A DNA stretch of 64,000 nt from Chamaecyparis obtusa (taxonomy: Eukaryota; Streptophyta; Pinopsida; Cupressales; Cupressaceae). The stretch is taken from contig BSBK01001579.1 in assembly GCA_027943335.1 (NCBI GenBank), positions 324,501-388,500 on the forward strand, written 5' to 3'. This document shows, piece by piece, positions 1-13,466 of the stretch (positions are counted from its first letter, which is position 1; each line of letters starts with the position of its first letter). The translations under genes and the position numbers were made by a program. The notes under the pieces were generated by a model that was not told the origin of the DNA, did no database searches, and worked only from the letters and a program-made list of their open reading frames with translations.

Positions 1-149
1 TTGCATGCTTAGGATTTTTAGTTTTTCCTCTTGACCTTTCTTTGTATCTATTGTACACATGTTGCACCTCTTTGTTGTGGTTGACTGTTTATTAAATAAT
101 AAATATTGAATGCTTGTTTACTAGTCTATAATTTGGGCTTTGGTGGCAG

Positions 150-1198
<1,049 letters not shown>

Positions 1199-2556
1199 AT
1201 GTGATGAACTCTATTTATCATGGTCAAAAGATTCATCTCTTTTTTCAGAAGTTGTTTTACCACATAATTAGATTTCTTCTCAAATTTGTATACAAGAAGG
1301 GCTTGTGAAAAGATTGGATAAGTCTGCAAATTTGATTTAGACATACTGATTTTTTTAAAATGATAGGAAGACCTCAAAGAATCACTACGATCATATCATT
1401 GACTAGCTATAAAAAAGAGAAAATAAGAACTTATCAACACACATAAAATTGATGGTTATTCAATAGTAACCATTTTCAAATAACAAAATAGATAATTAGT
1501 TGAGAATTGATGAATAATTTCAAACATAATTTTTCAAGCTCAAATTATTCACCACCAAATTTAACTTCTACATAAATGCAAGAAATTGATATTAAGTTAA
1601 AGAGATTTTCAATATCATTACTCTAGGAAGGATTAATTTTTAGAGGTTGAAGAGGGAAAGTGAGTGGAGATAATATTTATAAATTCTTTTAAGCTATTTA
1701 TAAGCTTAGACGTGTAAGAGTGATGATGCTTGGTTGGATTTTAACTACACGGGTGATTGTATTCTTTGAGGTAGCCATGTCAGTTTGTAGTTTTAGTTGG
1801 AGATTTGAAGTTGGGTGAATTGGAGCATCTCTTGATATCACCCACTTCTTCGAGACTATGTTGATTTTTTTCCTAGTGATTCTATTGATTTACTTAAAAT
1901 TACTCTCATTACTTTCTTGTCACAGTCAATACCACTTCATTTTTTGTGTATCCTAATATCTTCAATTTTTTGTTGTCAAGGCTTCCATTATCATTCATAC
2001 TTGGGACTGGTTTTTTTACTTATTCACTATCTTTATCAATAGTGTTTTTTCTATGTTGATAACTATATTTTAACTATAAGAAGGATCTTAACACAACCAT
2101 TTTCTACATTTTCCTTGTAGGCCTTTCCTTTGAATAGAATTAGGTTTTTGTGACCAACATAAATGACTGTAACATGATCTCAGATGACTTCTCTTATCTT
2201 TAATGAACATAATCACTTCCTTCTCTACTATCAATTATTATGTTTACATACTTTCAATATCCCCATACTTATACAGATACCTCATTTATTTTCCTTGTCA
2301 ATTTTTTTGACATCCTTATGACTCTATTTGTGTTCATATTGATCAATCTTTTGTTGTGTCGGATGATCTATTTATTCCATAGAAGTTTCTTCACTGTATA
2401 ATTTTGCATCATTACAGTACTTTTTGTTATGTGTGTAGGAGGTGTCTCTATTATTCTATGCTCATCATTGTTTCTAGGAATCAATCAAAAAATAATAGTA
2501 TTAGGTTTTTGCTTGATATGATATGGTTATCTATGGGTTTAAAGTTTAAATAGTTA
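1199..2556. other. No gene recognised
   Basis: AT-rich DNA with only short random ORFs. I see no protein similarity, LTR pair or tandem repeat. The PPR relics on both sides suggest older decayed material. Confidence 0.6.
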
Positions 2557-2832
2557 TCATTCCTTGTATATGCTTCCACATTTTTCATGCATGTCTGCTA
2601 AGGCAGTTGTAACTATAACTTCTAAAAAAAATCCTCCTTTCTTTATGCTTTGATCCATGTCCATGCCCAATTCCACAAATCCTATATTGATGCAGGCATG
2701 GAGGACGTTGGAAAAAGTTTTTGAGTCAATATTTACACCTACCAATTGCATTTTCTTGAAAGTTTCTAGAGCCTTTTCAAAAAATCCATTTTGTGAATGC
2801 CTTGCGATCATTGGAGTCCATGGTACACTTTC
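2557..2832 (-). pseudogene. PPR repeat fragment, minus strand
   Basis: Read leftward from about 2832 this gives VPWTPMIARHSQNGFFEKAL, TFKKMQLVGVNIDSKTF, VLHACINIGFVELGMDM and VTTALADMHEKCGSI, which is about two and a half PLS-type PPR units. It is open for this stretch but has no start of its own; the methionine upstream lies in antisense of the neighbouring plus-strand PPR fragment. It lies head to head with that fragment (starting at 2867), only about 35 bp apart. A fragment of an organelle RNA-binding factor gene, not functional. Confidence 0.8.
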
Positions 2833-2866
2833 TTTTATATGTACACATCCAATAATAATGGAAGGG

Positions 2867-3093
2867 GGGGTTTTGTCAGATGGTTTAGTTGCAAGTGCCC
2901 TGGGAGACATGTATGCAAAATGTGGAACCATGGCCAAGGCACATAAACTATTCGACAAAATAACTCAAAGAAATGTCATTTTGTTGACTGCAATGATTGG
3001 AGGATATGCACAAAATGGATATGTTGAAAATGCTTTAGAAGCTTTCAAACAAATGCAGTTGGCAGGTGTAAAGCCAAATGCCACAATCCTATG
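2867..3093 (+). pseudogene. PPR repeat fragment, plus strand
   Basis: Reads SDGLVASALGDMYAKCGTM, HKLFDKITQRNVILLTAMI and GYAQNGYVENALEAFKQMQL, then runs out at GVKPNAT before unrelated sequence. This covers about two PPR units of the PLS class. The upstream part of the same open frame (2657-2866) is only the antisense of the minus-strand PPR fragment and is not counted. Relic only. Confidence 0.8.
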
Positions 3094-5480
3094 CATAAAC
3101 CGACACATAGACACATGATCTCAACCCTTCATTATATTAAACACCTGGAAATAAGAACATTTAAGGAAGCCCTTGTTCAATACATAGCAAAGCAAAGAAG
3201 AATGCACGAATTAATAATCCTTGACGAAAGTTGTAGCTATTGAGAATATAGGAAAACCCCATGAATGAGAAATTTGAGAAAGTATTTTATTATTACATAA
3301 ATAAATCACAATAATGATTCATGAAACCGAAAATTACAGTATAAAGAGGTCCAGAAAAACAATTAATATTCATGTCATCTACCACATACCTTATGTAAAG
3401 ATTAAGCTCAAGCTCCTGCTGCTACCCCACGATGTCAAGTAGATTTAACCTTTGCAAAAGTCTCAAAAGAGAAACCTTCAACTGATTGGGTATCCAGTAA
3501 ATTAAATAGTTGGGTATCTCCTTTGCGCACGTGCTGCACTTCTAATTTGCGGGTTGGGAATAATGAGAAATGAAATTCTTTTTTTTTTAAGTCATGCCCG
3601 TGTTTGTCAAAATTTTGACCATCACAGAATTTGTCGCTATTTCGACAAACATAGGCATAAATTTTTTAAAAAATTAAAAAATTTCCTTCTATAATCCGAC
3701 CAAGCAAAACCTTCTTATTTTTTGGTCAAAAATTTTGGTAGAAAAACTAGGCCAAATGTACTAGTGCCTACTTTTCAAAAGTGGTGAAAATGGAGATGGC
3801 CACATGCATCTAACTTGTCCCACACTCGTTACTAAACTCACAATTAAGAAGGGGGACAAGAGGTAAGACCAAAGGACTAGAGGGCATGTCTTATTAATTG
3901 CTAGGTCTTGAGTACACTTTTGGAGGTCTTTTTAGAGGGTTTGGAAAGACTTAGTGGGTGTTCACCCACTCTCTAATTTTAGAGACACTTAGGGTTGGAG
4001 AAAGGAGAAAGTCAAGTGATTTGGATAAGGAGCTCTTCTCAACTTCATTCTTGCCATTTTTTCTTGGACCAAGGTTGGTAAATTATTGTCATGGAGAAAT
4101 GCTCTTGCATTTTAGCTTTGTATATTGTTGCTTTGGATGAATATGTAAATATTGTATAGTGTTCACATATGCAAATCTTGTTGTTTGTTGTGTTGGGTTG
4201 GGATGCATTTAGATTTTGATTCATTCTTATTTGTTTTGTTTTCTTTGGGTGTGTTTCTCATGGGAGTTGAAGGCATCACTCACCCTTTGGGAAGGGAAGT
4301 AGTGGCCTTGGGTGAAGGGGTTAGTTGGGCTCTCCATTGTAGTGAGAGTCTTTTCTCTTGGAGAAAAGGGAAAATTTCATGGGGTATGGACTCCATGAAG
4401 CCATGTAATAAATCTTGTATTGATAATGGAAATGACAAAACTTGTATATGAAAGGAATGACAATATAGCCTTGGAAGGGCACAGAAAAACTCTTATTGAG
4501 AATTTGTATTGGTATGGCATTCTCCTCCTTGGAAAAGCCCACCTTCACCCTATCTCAATGGATTATTGAAATCCATTTGTGAAGCCTTGGTTGAGAGTTA
4601 AATGTTATTTTTTTCATATATGTGTTTGTGAGCATTGTGTTGTGCATGTAACCGCTTAGTCTTGATTCTCCAAGCTCGGGGGTGGTCTCCTTGAGACCTT
4701 GGATGGGAGGTGAGCTCTCCATAGTTTTCCCCTTTTATTTGTAGGTTTGAAGGCCATGTTTCTTTTTGCAAAGGATAAAGTTTGGGAGAGTTTTATTTTG
4801 TGTCCATATGGAAGCAAATTTATTGTTGCATTGTTGTAATCATGAATGAGAAGACACTCATTTGATTAATGTATAAGATGTATTAATGTGATATACATAT
4901 CAAGCATATGTGAAATTGAGCCTTGTTTATTGTAGATTTGATTCAATGTTGAAAAGAAAACCATGTATTTTAGCTCTTAAAATGTAAAGTCTGATGTTGA
5001 AAATTTCATATTGGAAATATAATGATGTTGCAATCTTGTTTACCATTGTAATGTATGTTACCTTTAAATTCATTAGAACATCCTCTTGATATTTTAAGTG
5101 ATAGAATTCTGGTTGAAAACAATGGACAAAATGAAATTGATAGTTTAGTTGTGTGGATAGTTTAAAAAAAAAAGAAACTCATCTTAGTTCTTTTGGACTT
5201 ATCCTTAGAGGATATAGTAGTATGTAGACAAATAAAAATATTTATTTTCCATTGTCATTAGCTCCAAAAAAAATGAACTGTAGTAAAAAAAATCATAAGT
5301 GAAGAAACAAAAATAAAAGCAAGTGAGAAAATCAAAACAAAGGCAAAAGAGACCTACAAGTCTCTCGAAAATGTATGGGAAAAATTCTCATACATTTTCC
5401 TTTTGCCACTGTCAATATTTTATTCAAAAAAAAAAAACTCCCACTTGCCCTCAAAAAAAAAAGATATAATAATAATATGG
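3094..5480. other. No gene recognised
   Basis: Anonymous sequence. Short ORFs near 3958-4140 and 4152-4451 have no recognisable domain and look like chance. A short inverted repeat lies at 3591-3660. 3960-4950 is less AT-rich and could be old LTR or leader sequence, but I found no partner copy in the window. Confidence 0.5.
3591..3660. repeat. Short imperfect inverted repeat (MITE-like hairpin)
   Basis: The left arm at 3592-3608 (TCATGCCCGTGTTTGTC) pairs with the right arm at 3644-3660 at 14 of 17 positions, with a 35-base loop. It could be the tip of a miniature inverted-repeat element. No clear target duplication was found. Confidence 0.4.
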
Positions 5481-5587
5481 TAAAAATATGTATACACTTA
5501 TATTACCTTATCAAGACAGAGGTCTAGTGGGTGCGACCCACCTAGGTCGCCACCCAAGAAACCTAAAAAGACTCCATCCCTTCAAAA

Positions 5588-5787
<200 letters not shown>

Positions 5788-5937
5788 TTGCTAAGGAACC
5801 CAAAATTCTTTTAAATTAAATAATATCCAATTTGAAAGAAAAATATATACATTTACCCCTTTGTAAAAATTTGTATGTAATAAAAAGGAATGTTTAAAAA
5901 ATATATATATATATTTTTTAAAATTAGATTTACTTTT

Positions 5938-6112
5938 GGGAGGGACGCGCGCCCCACACCCCCGTACTGGGTGCACTACCCATGGCAGTCGGCCCCCCTG
6001 CGCATGATAGGGTACCGCACTACCATGCACAATGTGGTACACTGCCATGGCAGGGTACCACACTGGCATGGCAGCACGGGCCCCTGCGTACAGTCCTCTC
6101 GGGGACTTAAAA
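5938..6112. other. GC-rich island with CATGGCAG repeats
   Basis: About 175 bp of clearly GC-rich sequence inside DNA that is mostly A/T. It holds three copies of CATGGCAG, a perfect 12-bp palindrome CTGCCATGGCAG at 6042-6053 and two GGTACC(G/A)CAC motifs. It ends at a TATA-like TTAAAAAGGG (6109-6118). It may be part of a decayed LTR, but no second copy is present. Confidence 0.4.
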
Positions 6113-8398
6113 AGGGCTGAGGCTCGTTTAAATGAAAATTTAATTTTATTAAATTATTTTTTTATATGTTTTTTTATTTATTGTTTTGTATTAAATTTAA
6201 ATTAAATAACAATTGTAGTTATTTCTTGCTATTTCATTTCAAATGAATTTTATTATTTAGTTTAATTAAATAGTAAAGTTTTATTTTATTTTGAAATTTA
6301 TTTAATATGAATTTAATATAGTTAATTTATAAACAAAGGGTTTTGTTTTAATTAAAATTTAACTTAGTTAACTTAATTAAATCATTTTATTCCATTAGAA
6401 TTCATTTAATTTGTGTTATCAAATTATGTTTAGTTAATTTAATTACTTTATTTAAATATCTAAATTATTTTTTATTCAATCGGTTACTTGATTATTCTAA
6501 ATTGTATAATTAGCTTAGTTAATTTGACTTGGTTTAAGGAGATTTCTCCTTATAGATTGGCAAGAAGAACGTTGACATAAGGATATTCTTTTATACTGGT
6601 TTAATCGCTACTTTGTTTAGAAGTTAGTAAATTTAGTAATATTATTAATTGATTTTTAACTAAGAGTATTCATTCCACATTATAATATTGAAGGTTCGCC
6701 TAGATTATAATTAAACCTACAACAACTTGACCTTCCAATCATATACTCAATTTACTCATGCACCCGAAGATCAACTCGCCATTAACCCAATAACTTTTTG
6801 AGCCATCGTCTGACTTGAGGCTAGACTCTGTGCACAAATTAGATTCCTAACTCTAGACGTACTCGACAAGCTAACTTTAGTATACTCAACCTTTCAACTA
6901 GTGTCCTAGCACGATGGTGGTTATGGTAGACCACTGCAACTCTTTTGGCGGCCGCTCATTGTTTTTAACTTGTTGAATTAGAACCCCTAGGCTATGGTCG
7001 GTCTATCTATAGTTAACTTATCCTTGAAACATATGAATGTATTGTCAAGCTTCTATTTTTTTAAGAAAAAAAAATTGTGTTTTTGTTGGTTTATATGGGA
7101 ATGACACAAAAACAAAATTTATTACATTTTTGCCACTCACTGATTACCCTAGTGAGGGTTTGGACATATTTTACTAATATGCCACTAACTTTATCAATTT
7201 TTAATGAAAATGGATGATTCAAAAGACAAAACAAAGAGGATTCATCCCTCCTTAGAATACCATAGGTTTCAGGACTTTAAGTTAATAATAAGAAACAAAA
7301 AACATGTTTGCAATCAAACTGTTTTGTTATGGAAGAACATAGAAAAAATTAGAAAACTTTAACTTTATTGGAACAAACTTGTTGCAACCACCAATGCTGC
7401 TCATTTTTGGGTATTACAAACATATATTGACTTGTTCCCTTCATGGAAACTGAAATGAACTCCTTTAGCTACCTTCTCAACCATCATTTTGGTCGGTTAT
7501 CCCTTAAACAATGTTGTCAAATTTGACAAGTAGTTGTCAACATTGACAACTTACATGTATTTTGTACCTTATCATCTAGATATTACTCAATTAAATTCCA
7601 AGGGTCATTTATAGACCTTATAAACAAAAAACATAAGTGAATCTCTTAATCTACCGTTAAACCCATACATTATAGCTTTTAGGCCAGATTTTCCTATATT
7701 GGCAACAATTCTTATATTGATTCAAAATGACATTTTCATGGCTCTAATGACCTCATTACAACACAAAATGACCTTATAGGTCTTATTTGTCTTCATATTT
7801 CCTTGGATCATCGATATGACCCCATTGTGTTCCTTTCGCTCTAAGGTGCTCCTGCGCCAGAATTGACCTTTAATCCTTGTTGGCTTGTGGTTTATAACTA
7901 TCCTCATTAAAAGTAATTGCCATGAAGAGTATAATAAAACTGGGAAGTTTTTGAAGGAAAATGGCTACTTAAGAAGGAGATGTTGAAAAATAAATCTGGT
8001 AGGACAACCCCAAAATTCCTTGCATTCTTAGTTTTCTATTAACATAAATGATAGCTAGAGTTTCTCTAATCTCAGAGTTGGGAATGCCTGCCAAATCGTT
8101 GTTTCATTCATGGCCAACCTCTAGGCTATTGGTAAATGTTTGCAAGACAACCTGCTACATCATTGCATTTTGGCCCCCCCATAGCCACTGTCCGCAGAGG
8201 TGAGCCCTGATACATGGAGTATTTTTAAAGGATCACTTATTCCCGCCATTGGAAGAAGGTGCCATTATTACTCCTCTACAAAAGCCATAGAGGAAGAGGC
8301 GAGGAAAATCTATATGGACTACAATTCCAAGCATAATGAGGCCTCCTCGATGAAAGGTAGCGGTGGAAACTCAGTGGAGAGGTCATACATCTTCGTTT
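6113..8398. other. AT-rich, then anonymous; no gene recognised
   Basis: 6120-6560 is extremely A/T rich, with runs of TTTAATTAAA type. 6560-7010 is more balanced and reads like LTR or leader DNA, but no partner was found. A pair of palindromes lies at 7514-7550. The ORFs at 7722-7907 (minus) and 8200-8514 (plus) show no domain. Confidence 0.5.
7514..7550. repeat. Two adjacent TTGTCAA palindromes
   Basis: TTGTCAAATTTGACAA (7514-7529) is a perfect 16-bp palindrome. Four bases on, GTTGTCAACATTGACAAC (7533-7550) is a palindrome apart from its two central bases. Both contain TTGAC, the core of the plant W-box. No gene next to them explains the arrangement. Confidence 0.6.
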
Positions 8399-8402
8399 CC
8401 TC

Positions 8403-8435
8403 TTTCTTCTTCTTCTTCTTCTTCTTCTTCTTCTT
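8403..8435. repeat. (TTC)n microsatellite
   Basis: About eleven TTC units, which give a run of Phe in a chance open frame. Confidence 0.95.
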
Positions 8436-9564
8436 TGTATTTGTCTTTCTTTTATCTAATTATCACACCATTTTAATCTATGCATCTTTGTACTTATGGC
8501 TGAGTAATCTGTGAAATTCTAGACCAAGGCATTCTGATAATAGTACAATATGGTTGCTTTTTGTAGAAGATTGGTGAATGTTTGTGTATAGAAAGGATGG
8601 TTGTATATAATTAGTTGTATAGCTCTTCTCAAGTTGTAAGTATGTTACATATTGGGTGACATGGTTTTCATTTGTCATTGTTATAGTCATAGTGCTTCTC
8701 ATCAACCATGATGAGAGTGATGGCATGCCCTCTGATGTAGAGGTGCTTGTTGCCAGCGATTGTGAATTCAGTGAGTGGACACTTCTTTTAGAGGCATTTT
8801 TCTAGCATTGGGTAATCAGGGTCTCAAGCAGCCTTTAGGGTGGTTTATATACATCAATTTAGGTTCATAAACTAGCCTTGAAAGAGATTTTGAACTAATA
8901 GTTATATCATCTCAAATTATGCTTTGGTTTCGAGTTGTAATTATGCTTTCTAGTGTACATCCACATATAACTTGATGAAGTTCTTAAGAAGTGAATATTT
9001 TACTTGAGGTATAGCCTGGTTTGGTCTTTCAGTATTAGCTCAAGTTTACAAATATTCATTTTTTATTTCTTTTTATCTATAGACGTATTACACATATGAA
9101 TATGAGTATTCTGTTGTTTTGTATTGTAGGGCTCTAGTGCACTTATTTTTTTCATGAATAGTGCATTTTCTATTAATTGAATATAAAAGTTACATATTCA
9201 CAAAAAAGGGGCCGGGGAACATAAAAATCACCCTGCGAGAGCTCACTCAGAAGAAGCTGGATCTAACAACAGAAACTAGAAACTATTCATCAAAAAAAAA
9301 GCATAAAGCCATCATGAACTTATTTTGAGTATACTAGGGTCTAAATATAAACAATGTGTCGTCTGCTTAAGCTTGAATCGCCTTCTCTAACACTGAACAA
9401 ATCATATATACGAGTTTGAAGCATGGTGGAGTATGAAATTATAGCTTCTATGGGTTTTTAATAGGTTTTTGAGATAATTGATAAAAAAAGATTTTTCTTC
9501 CAATTACATAATTTAAAGGAATCGCTAATGATGCTAATTTTATTGGGTATGAGTGATATTATAG

Positions 9565-11555
9565 TGCCTGAAGTTGTTTGAACCTATCGCTTGGCCTTCA
9601 GATAAGGAGCCTACCATGGAAGCGGTAATGCCTAATAAAGGCATTAGAAAGAAACGGAATGCAAAATACGTCTATGAACAATCACATGCAATCACTGAGA
9701 TGATTGTGAATCAAAATAACATGTTCGAATCTGACATAGGGGATTCGGATTTTGAACTTGAAATGCAAAAAAGTGATCATTAGGATGTTGGTTTATCCAG
9801 TGGGGAAGAAATAATTGTTTCTAGTGACAAGGAGACGAAAAACAAATGAAAGGGGTCAAAACCATTAAAAAATGCACGGAGAAGCCAAAAACTCCAGAAG
9901 CAGAAAGAAAAGAAGCCATTACATTTAGAAGATGGCATTGCTGATGATTTGAATTGGCAAGTTTGGGAGAAAAGCCTTGAAGACTGGGAACCTTGGGCAC
10001 ATGATGGAGATCTTGACTTAGATGCATTAATTGCTCAAAATAAGGGTCCCATGGAAGAGCAGGAACCACCTCCTGAGATGTTGATGCTATTATTACCTTT
10101 CCAAAAGGAGTGGCTAGCTTGGATTCTAAAGCAAGAAGAATCTGAATTTAAAGGTGGCATGCTTGCAGATGAAATGGGAATGGGAAAAACAATTCAGGCA
10201 ATATCCCTTTTTCTATGTAGTCGTGACCTGCAACTAAAGGTACCTCTTACTGCGAACTCATCTAAGCTGTCAAACATTAAAGTGGGGTCCAATAGCAAAT
10301 CTAAGGTTCTCCCTTAGATTAAAACCACACTTTTTATTTTTCCAATGGTAGCATTCATCCAATGAAGAAATGAGATTGCAAGGTTCACAAGTGAAGGAAG
10401 CACTAAAGTTCTGGTTTATCACGGTGCTAATAGATGTAAAGATATTGCAGAACTTTCTGATTATGATATTGTTTTGACAACATATAACATTATTGAATTA
10501 GAGTATAGAAAAAAATGATGCCTGGAAAGGAGAGGTGTCAATGGTGTTGTAGATTGTTTTATCTATAATGATTGGGCATACACCAGCGTTACTTTTGTGG
10601 GCCTTTTGTTGTGAAATCTGAAAAGTAATCCAAACAAGTTGAAAAGAAAGGAAAACATGCAGTATATGAGAAAACTTCAAAAAAGAAAACAATTGATGAA
10701 GAGAAAAATGATAAAGATGTAGGTGTCAGCAAGGGAAAGATGAAGGGTAAGGGAAATTCAAAAGTGTCAAAAATTATTAAGAGTGCTATGGATGGGAAAA
10801 AAAATAAAAATGCAGATCTTGATGACTCTGAGGAGAGTGGAAATAAGGTACCAGGCTCATCAAATGACATGGGACCATCAGTTCTGCACTAAGTCAAATG
10901 GGATCGCATTATATTAGATGAGATATGTTTGTTACAATGTGTTTTCTATTGTTCTTGGAAAAAGTATGGTGCATGTAACATAAGGAATTGATATATTCAA
11001 TTGCAGTCTTGCTAATGACAAAAATTGCACGAGAAACACACAGTGTGCAATCAAATAAGTGATATTTATGATACATTGTAAATGTTTTTGAATAAGAAAA
11101 AGAGCATCATTTTTGGAAATAATTAAATGTCTTACTTTGTTGTAAGTCGTTTAGGGTTTGACTCTTTTATATGTCAGGCACATTTTATCAAGGACCGAAC
11201 ATGTAACTTACTGCTAAAGCTATATTCTCATTAGAGTTGTCTTACAAGTGGGCTCCGAGTGGCACTCCTCTTCAAAACCGTGTTGGAGAATTATACCCTC
11301 TTGTAAGTTTTGTCATCCAATTTTTATATTAACACATTCTGTATCCTTTAAAAGATACAGATTGCTTATATGTACTGTTGGATCATTGATAAATCTTACG
11401 CTGCAGATTTGAAATGCACTGTAGTTACGCTTCTTACAAATCTATCCTTACTCCTATTACCACTGTAAGAAATGCAACTGCAAATCACTTGATTACAGAT
11501 AACTTCTCTTACTTAAGACAGAATGTGAACCCATTTGTTGATGCAATTTCTTGAG
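9565..11555 (+). pseudogene. RAD16-like SNF2 helicase pseudogene, introns retained
   Basis: RAD16-type proteins are SWI2/SNF2 ATPases with a RING finger that act in nucleotide-excision repair on chromatin. One frame from about 9574 gives an acidic N-terminal part, DDLNWQVWEKSLEDWEP, then LPFQKEWLAWILKQEES and Walker A ADEMGMGKTIQAI (10166-10200). It continues to TSEGSTKVLVYHGANR and YDIVLTTYNIIELEYRKK. After a frameshift near 10516 comes a Cys/His segment (RCQWC, HQRYFCGPF) and a Lys-rich linker, ending VKWDRIILDE near 10922. An intron gap follows, then AHFIKDR (from 11178), the Ser-Gly-Thr-Pro-Leu-Gln-Asn motif, and an exon end at 11302 before GTAAGT. The next exon starts at 11425 (RFLQIYPYSYYHCKKCNC). 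In-frame stops lie at 9781, 9847, 10315, 10363 and 10516, with frameshifts in later parts. The donor after LDE reads AT instead of GT. The RING finger and helicase C-terminal half are missing. A possible upstream acidic exon lies near 8706-8770 (weak). Confidence 0.88.
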
Positions 11556-11914
11556 CTGAGCATTTAAGCGTTCATTTGGGTTAATGCCTTTTTGTTTCAA
11601 AGACCTAGAAAATATTTGTGTGCACATAGTAATAGTGTTTTAAAATGAATACCACACAGCTATTCACATGAATAAGCATTGTCTTAACTTATTGTTTTTA
11701 CTTTTTAGTGTCCATGGATACTATAAGGCTGATTCAATGTTATCTTTTGTTTATAATTTTTAATCTCATATTTACTTTTTAATTTATATGCAAATTTATA
11801 AGAATTATAGATTGATATTTTGATCTTGTCTATGTGTCAGGGAGTCATAGAACGAGGTGGAAAGTTTTGGGGATAAGGGGGACAAGGATCCTGATTTGGG
11901 GATTGTAGTTGGCA

Positions 11915-12040
11915 GGGGTTTGGGTGTAGAGCCCCTAATTGGTTTGAGGGGCAGCACCCCTCATAAAATTTGGGAGCAGTGCCCTTTGTGCATTCCTTTT
12001 CATGGCATATGATGGGTTTGAGGGACAGAGCCCCCACCCC
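11915..12040. repeat. Degenerate repeats of a GGTTTGAGGGGCAGAGCCCC unit
   Basis: Four imperfect copies at about 11915-11937, 11941-11962, 11969-11987 and 12013-12040. Each centres on a short self-complementary GGGGCAG/AGCCCC core able to form a hairpin. Function unknown; similar G-rich units occur in plant repeat DNA. Confidence 0.6.
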
Positions 12041-12352
12041 CAAAACCAATTCAAAGCCTTTGACATTACACGACCCTTAATGGTGCATGCTATTTTCATA
12101 ATTTATCACAATTATTTGATCTTGTGGATGGCCAGATGGATAATGGTCATTTTTTTTGTTGAGAATGTAGTTGATTGAAGAAAATGTTAAACAAAATCTA
12201 TGAAAACCTTTGTCAATAAGATTGTATTTTGTCGCTAATATCTATTTAGCATTGTACTTTTGAAAAGTCTTTGTATGTTACCAAGGTGCTGATAAATGGT
12301 TCAAACTTCTTATACACTATGTGATGTATTATCACGATTTCATTGCATATTT

Positions 12353-13396
12353 TGTTAAATTTTGATCAAGAATGTATGGCTTTTTAAATTTTTCTTATAT
12401 TAATTCAATATGTGTAATATATATAATCACAATATCTATATATATATTACAAATATATTAATAAATATATCTAATTATATTGTATTAATATTCTGCATAT
12501 ATATCTAATTGTATTATATTAATATTCTATAGATGTGAGGAAGACTTGTATATACTTCGTACTTGGTGCTGTACACACTTATTAATTTCCTTAACTGTAT
12601 TTCATTGACTGCTCAAACGAAGGTAGTAACTTTCTTTGTAGTCACACTTAATCTGAATGTATTTCCTACTGTAATATCTGTTTTCTGTATTCTCCGTGGT
12701 TAGGAGTCATCAAATGAGTTTCATGATATACTGTAGTGAGCAGACATTACTTGATGAGACGTGACTCATTAATGAGTCACGACTCATCAAGTCATGACTG
12801 TTCAAAACAGCTTCACACCGTTCCATTATCATTTGCAAAACATATCGGTGATATAATATAGCTGATGCATATCCAATAACACATGGTAGAATATGAGTTA
12901 GTCGCCGCATATAACTGTAACCAAACATGACAATGTTAATTGATCGGCTTTAACAAAAACAGTCATTTAAGTATTTGATTTATATCACCGATAGTTATCG
13001 GTATACTTAAGCAAAGACTTTCAACCGATGTCATATCGGTTATATCATTTATCATGTTTAATAAAACCATTTGATATTTGTTATTATTAAATTTTATCAA
13101 CTATATAATATATACATTGTATATGTATATTGATATATATATAATAATCTTATAATTATTATATATATATATCAATATGCATATATAATGTAGGATAATA
13201 TTATTTCATGTTGATTTATCTAAATAACAATATTTTAATGATGTTTATTTAATTCAATATAAAGAGATAATATGGAATATGTATATTAATATATATATAG
13301 TAGTAATGTCCATTATTATTAAATATATATTAATATAATATTATTTTCTCTTAATATTAAATTCATTTTATCTGATCAAAGCTATAAACATCAACA
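12353..13396 (-). repeat. 3' LTR of the mini-copia element
   Basis: 1,044 bp, about 120 bp longer than its partner because of an AT-rich stretch at about 12431-12575. It contains the 22-bp palindrome at 12760-12781 and several ACCGAT/ATCGGT motifs near 12845, 12985 and 13025. Confidence 0.93.
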
Positions 13397-13466
13397 CTCC
13401 CTCTTAGCTAGGGAAGATAAAATGTAACTCACAATAAGTTCATAAATTGTGAAGGTTCGTTCCCAG

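Noticed and set aside
4152..4451. 99-codon hydrophobic ORF
   Set aside because: No family pattern or neighbours; composition is that of the surrounding DNA.
6948..6955. NotI site GCGGCCGC as a sign of vector sequence
   Set aside because: An isolated 8-base match; surrounding sequence is not vector-like and is continuous with plant repeat DNA.
8200..8514. 104-codon ORF with a poly-Phe run
   Set aside because: The end is a TTC microsatellite; the rest has no domain and no match to the N-terminus of RAD16 that I can defend.
8706..8770. Acidic block DESDGMPSDVEVLVASDCEF as an upstream RAD16 exon
   Set aside because: Plausible (followed by GTGAGT) but too short to assign; mentioned only as weak.
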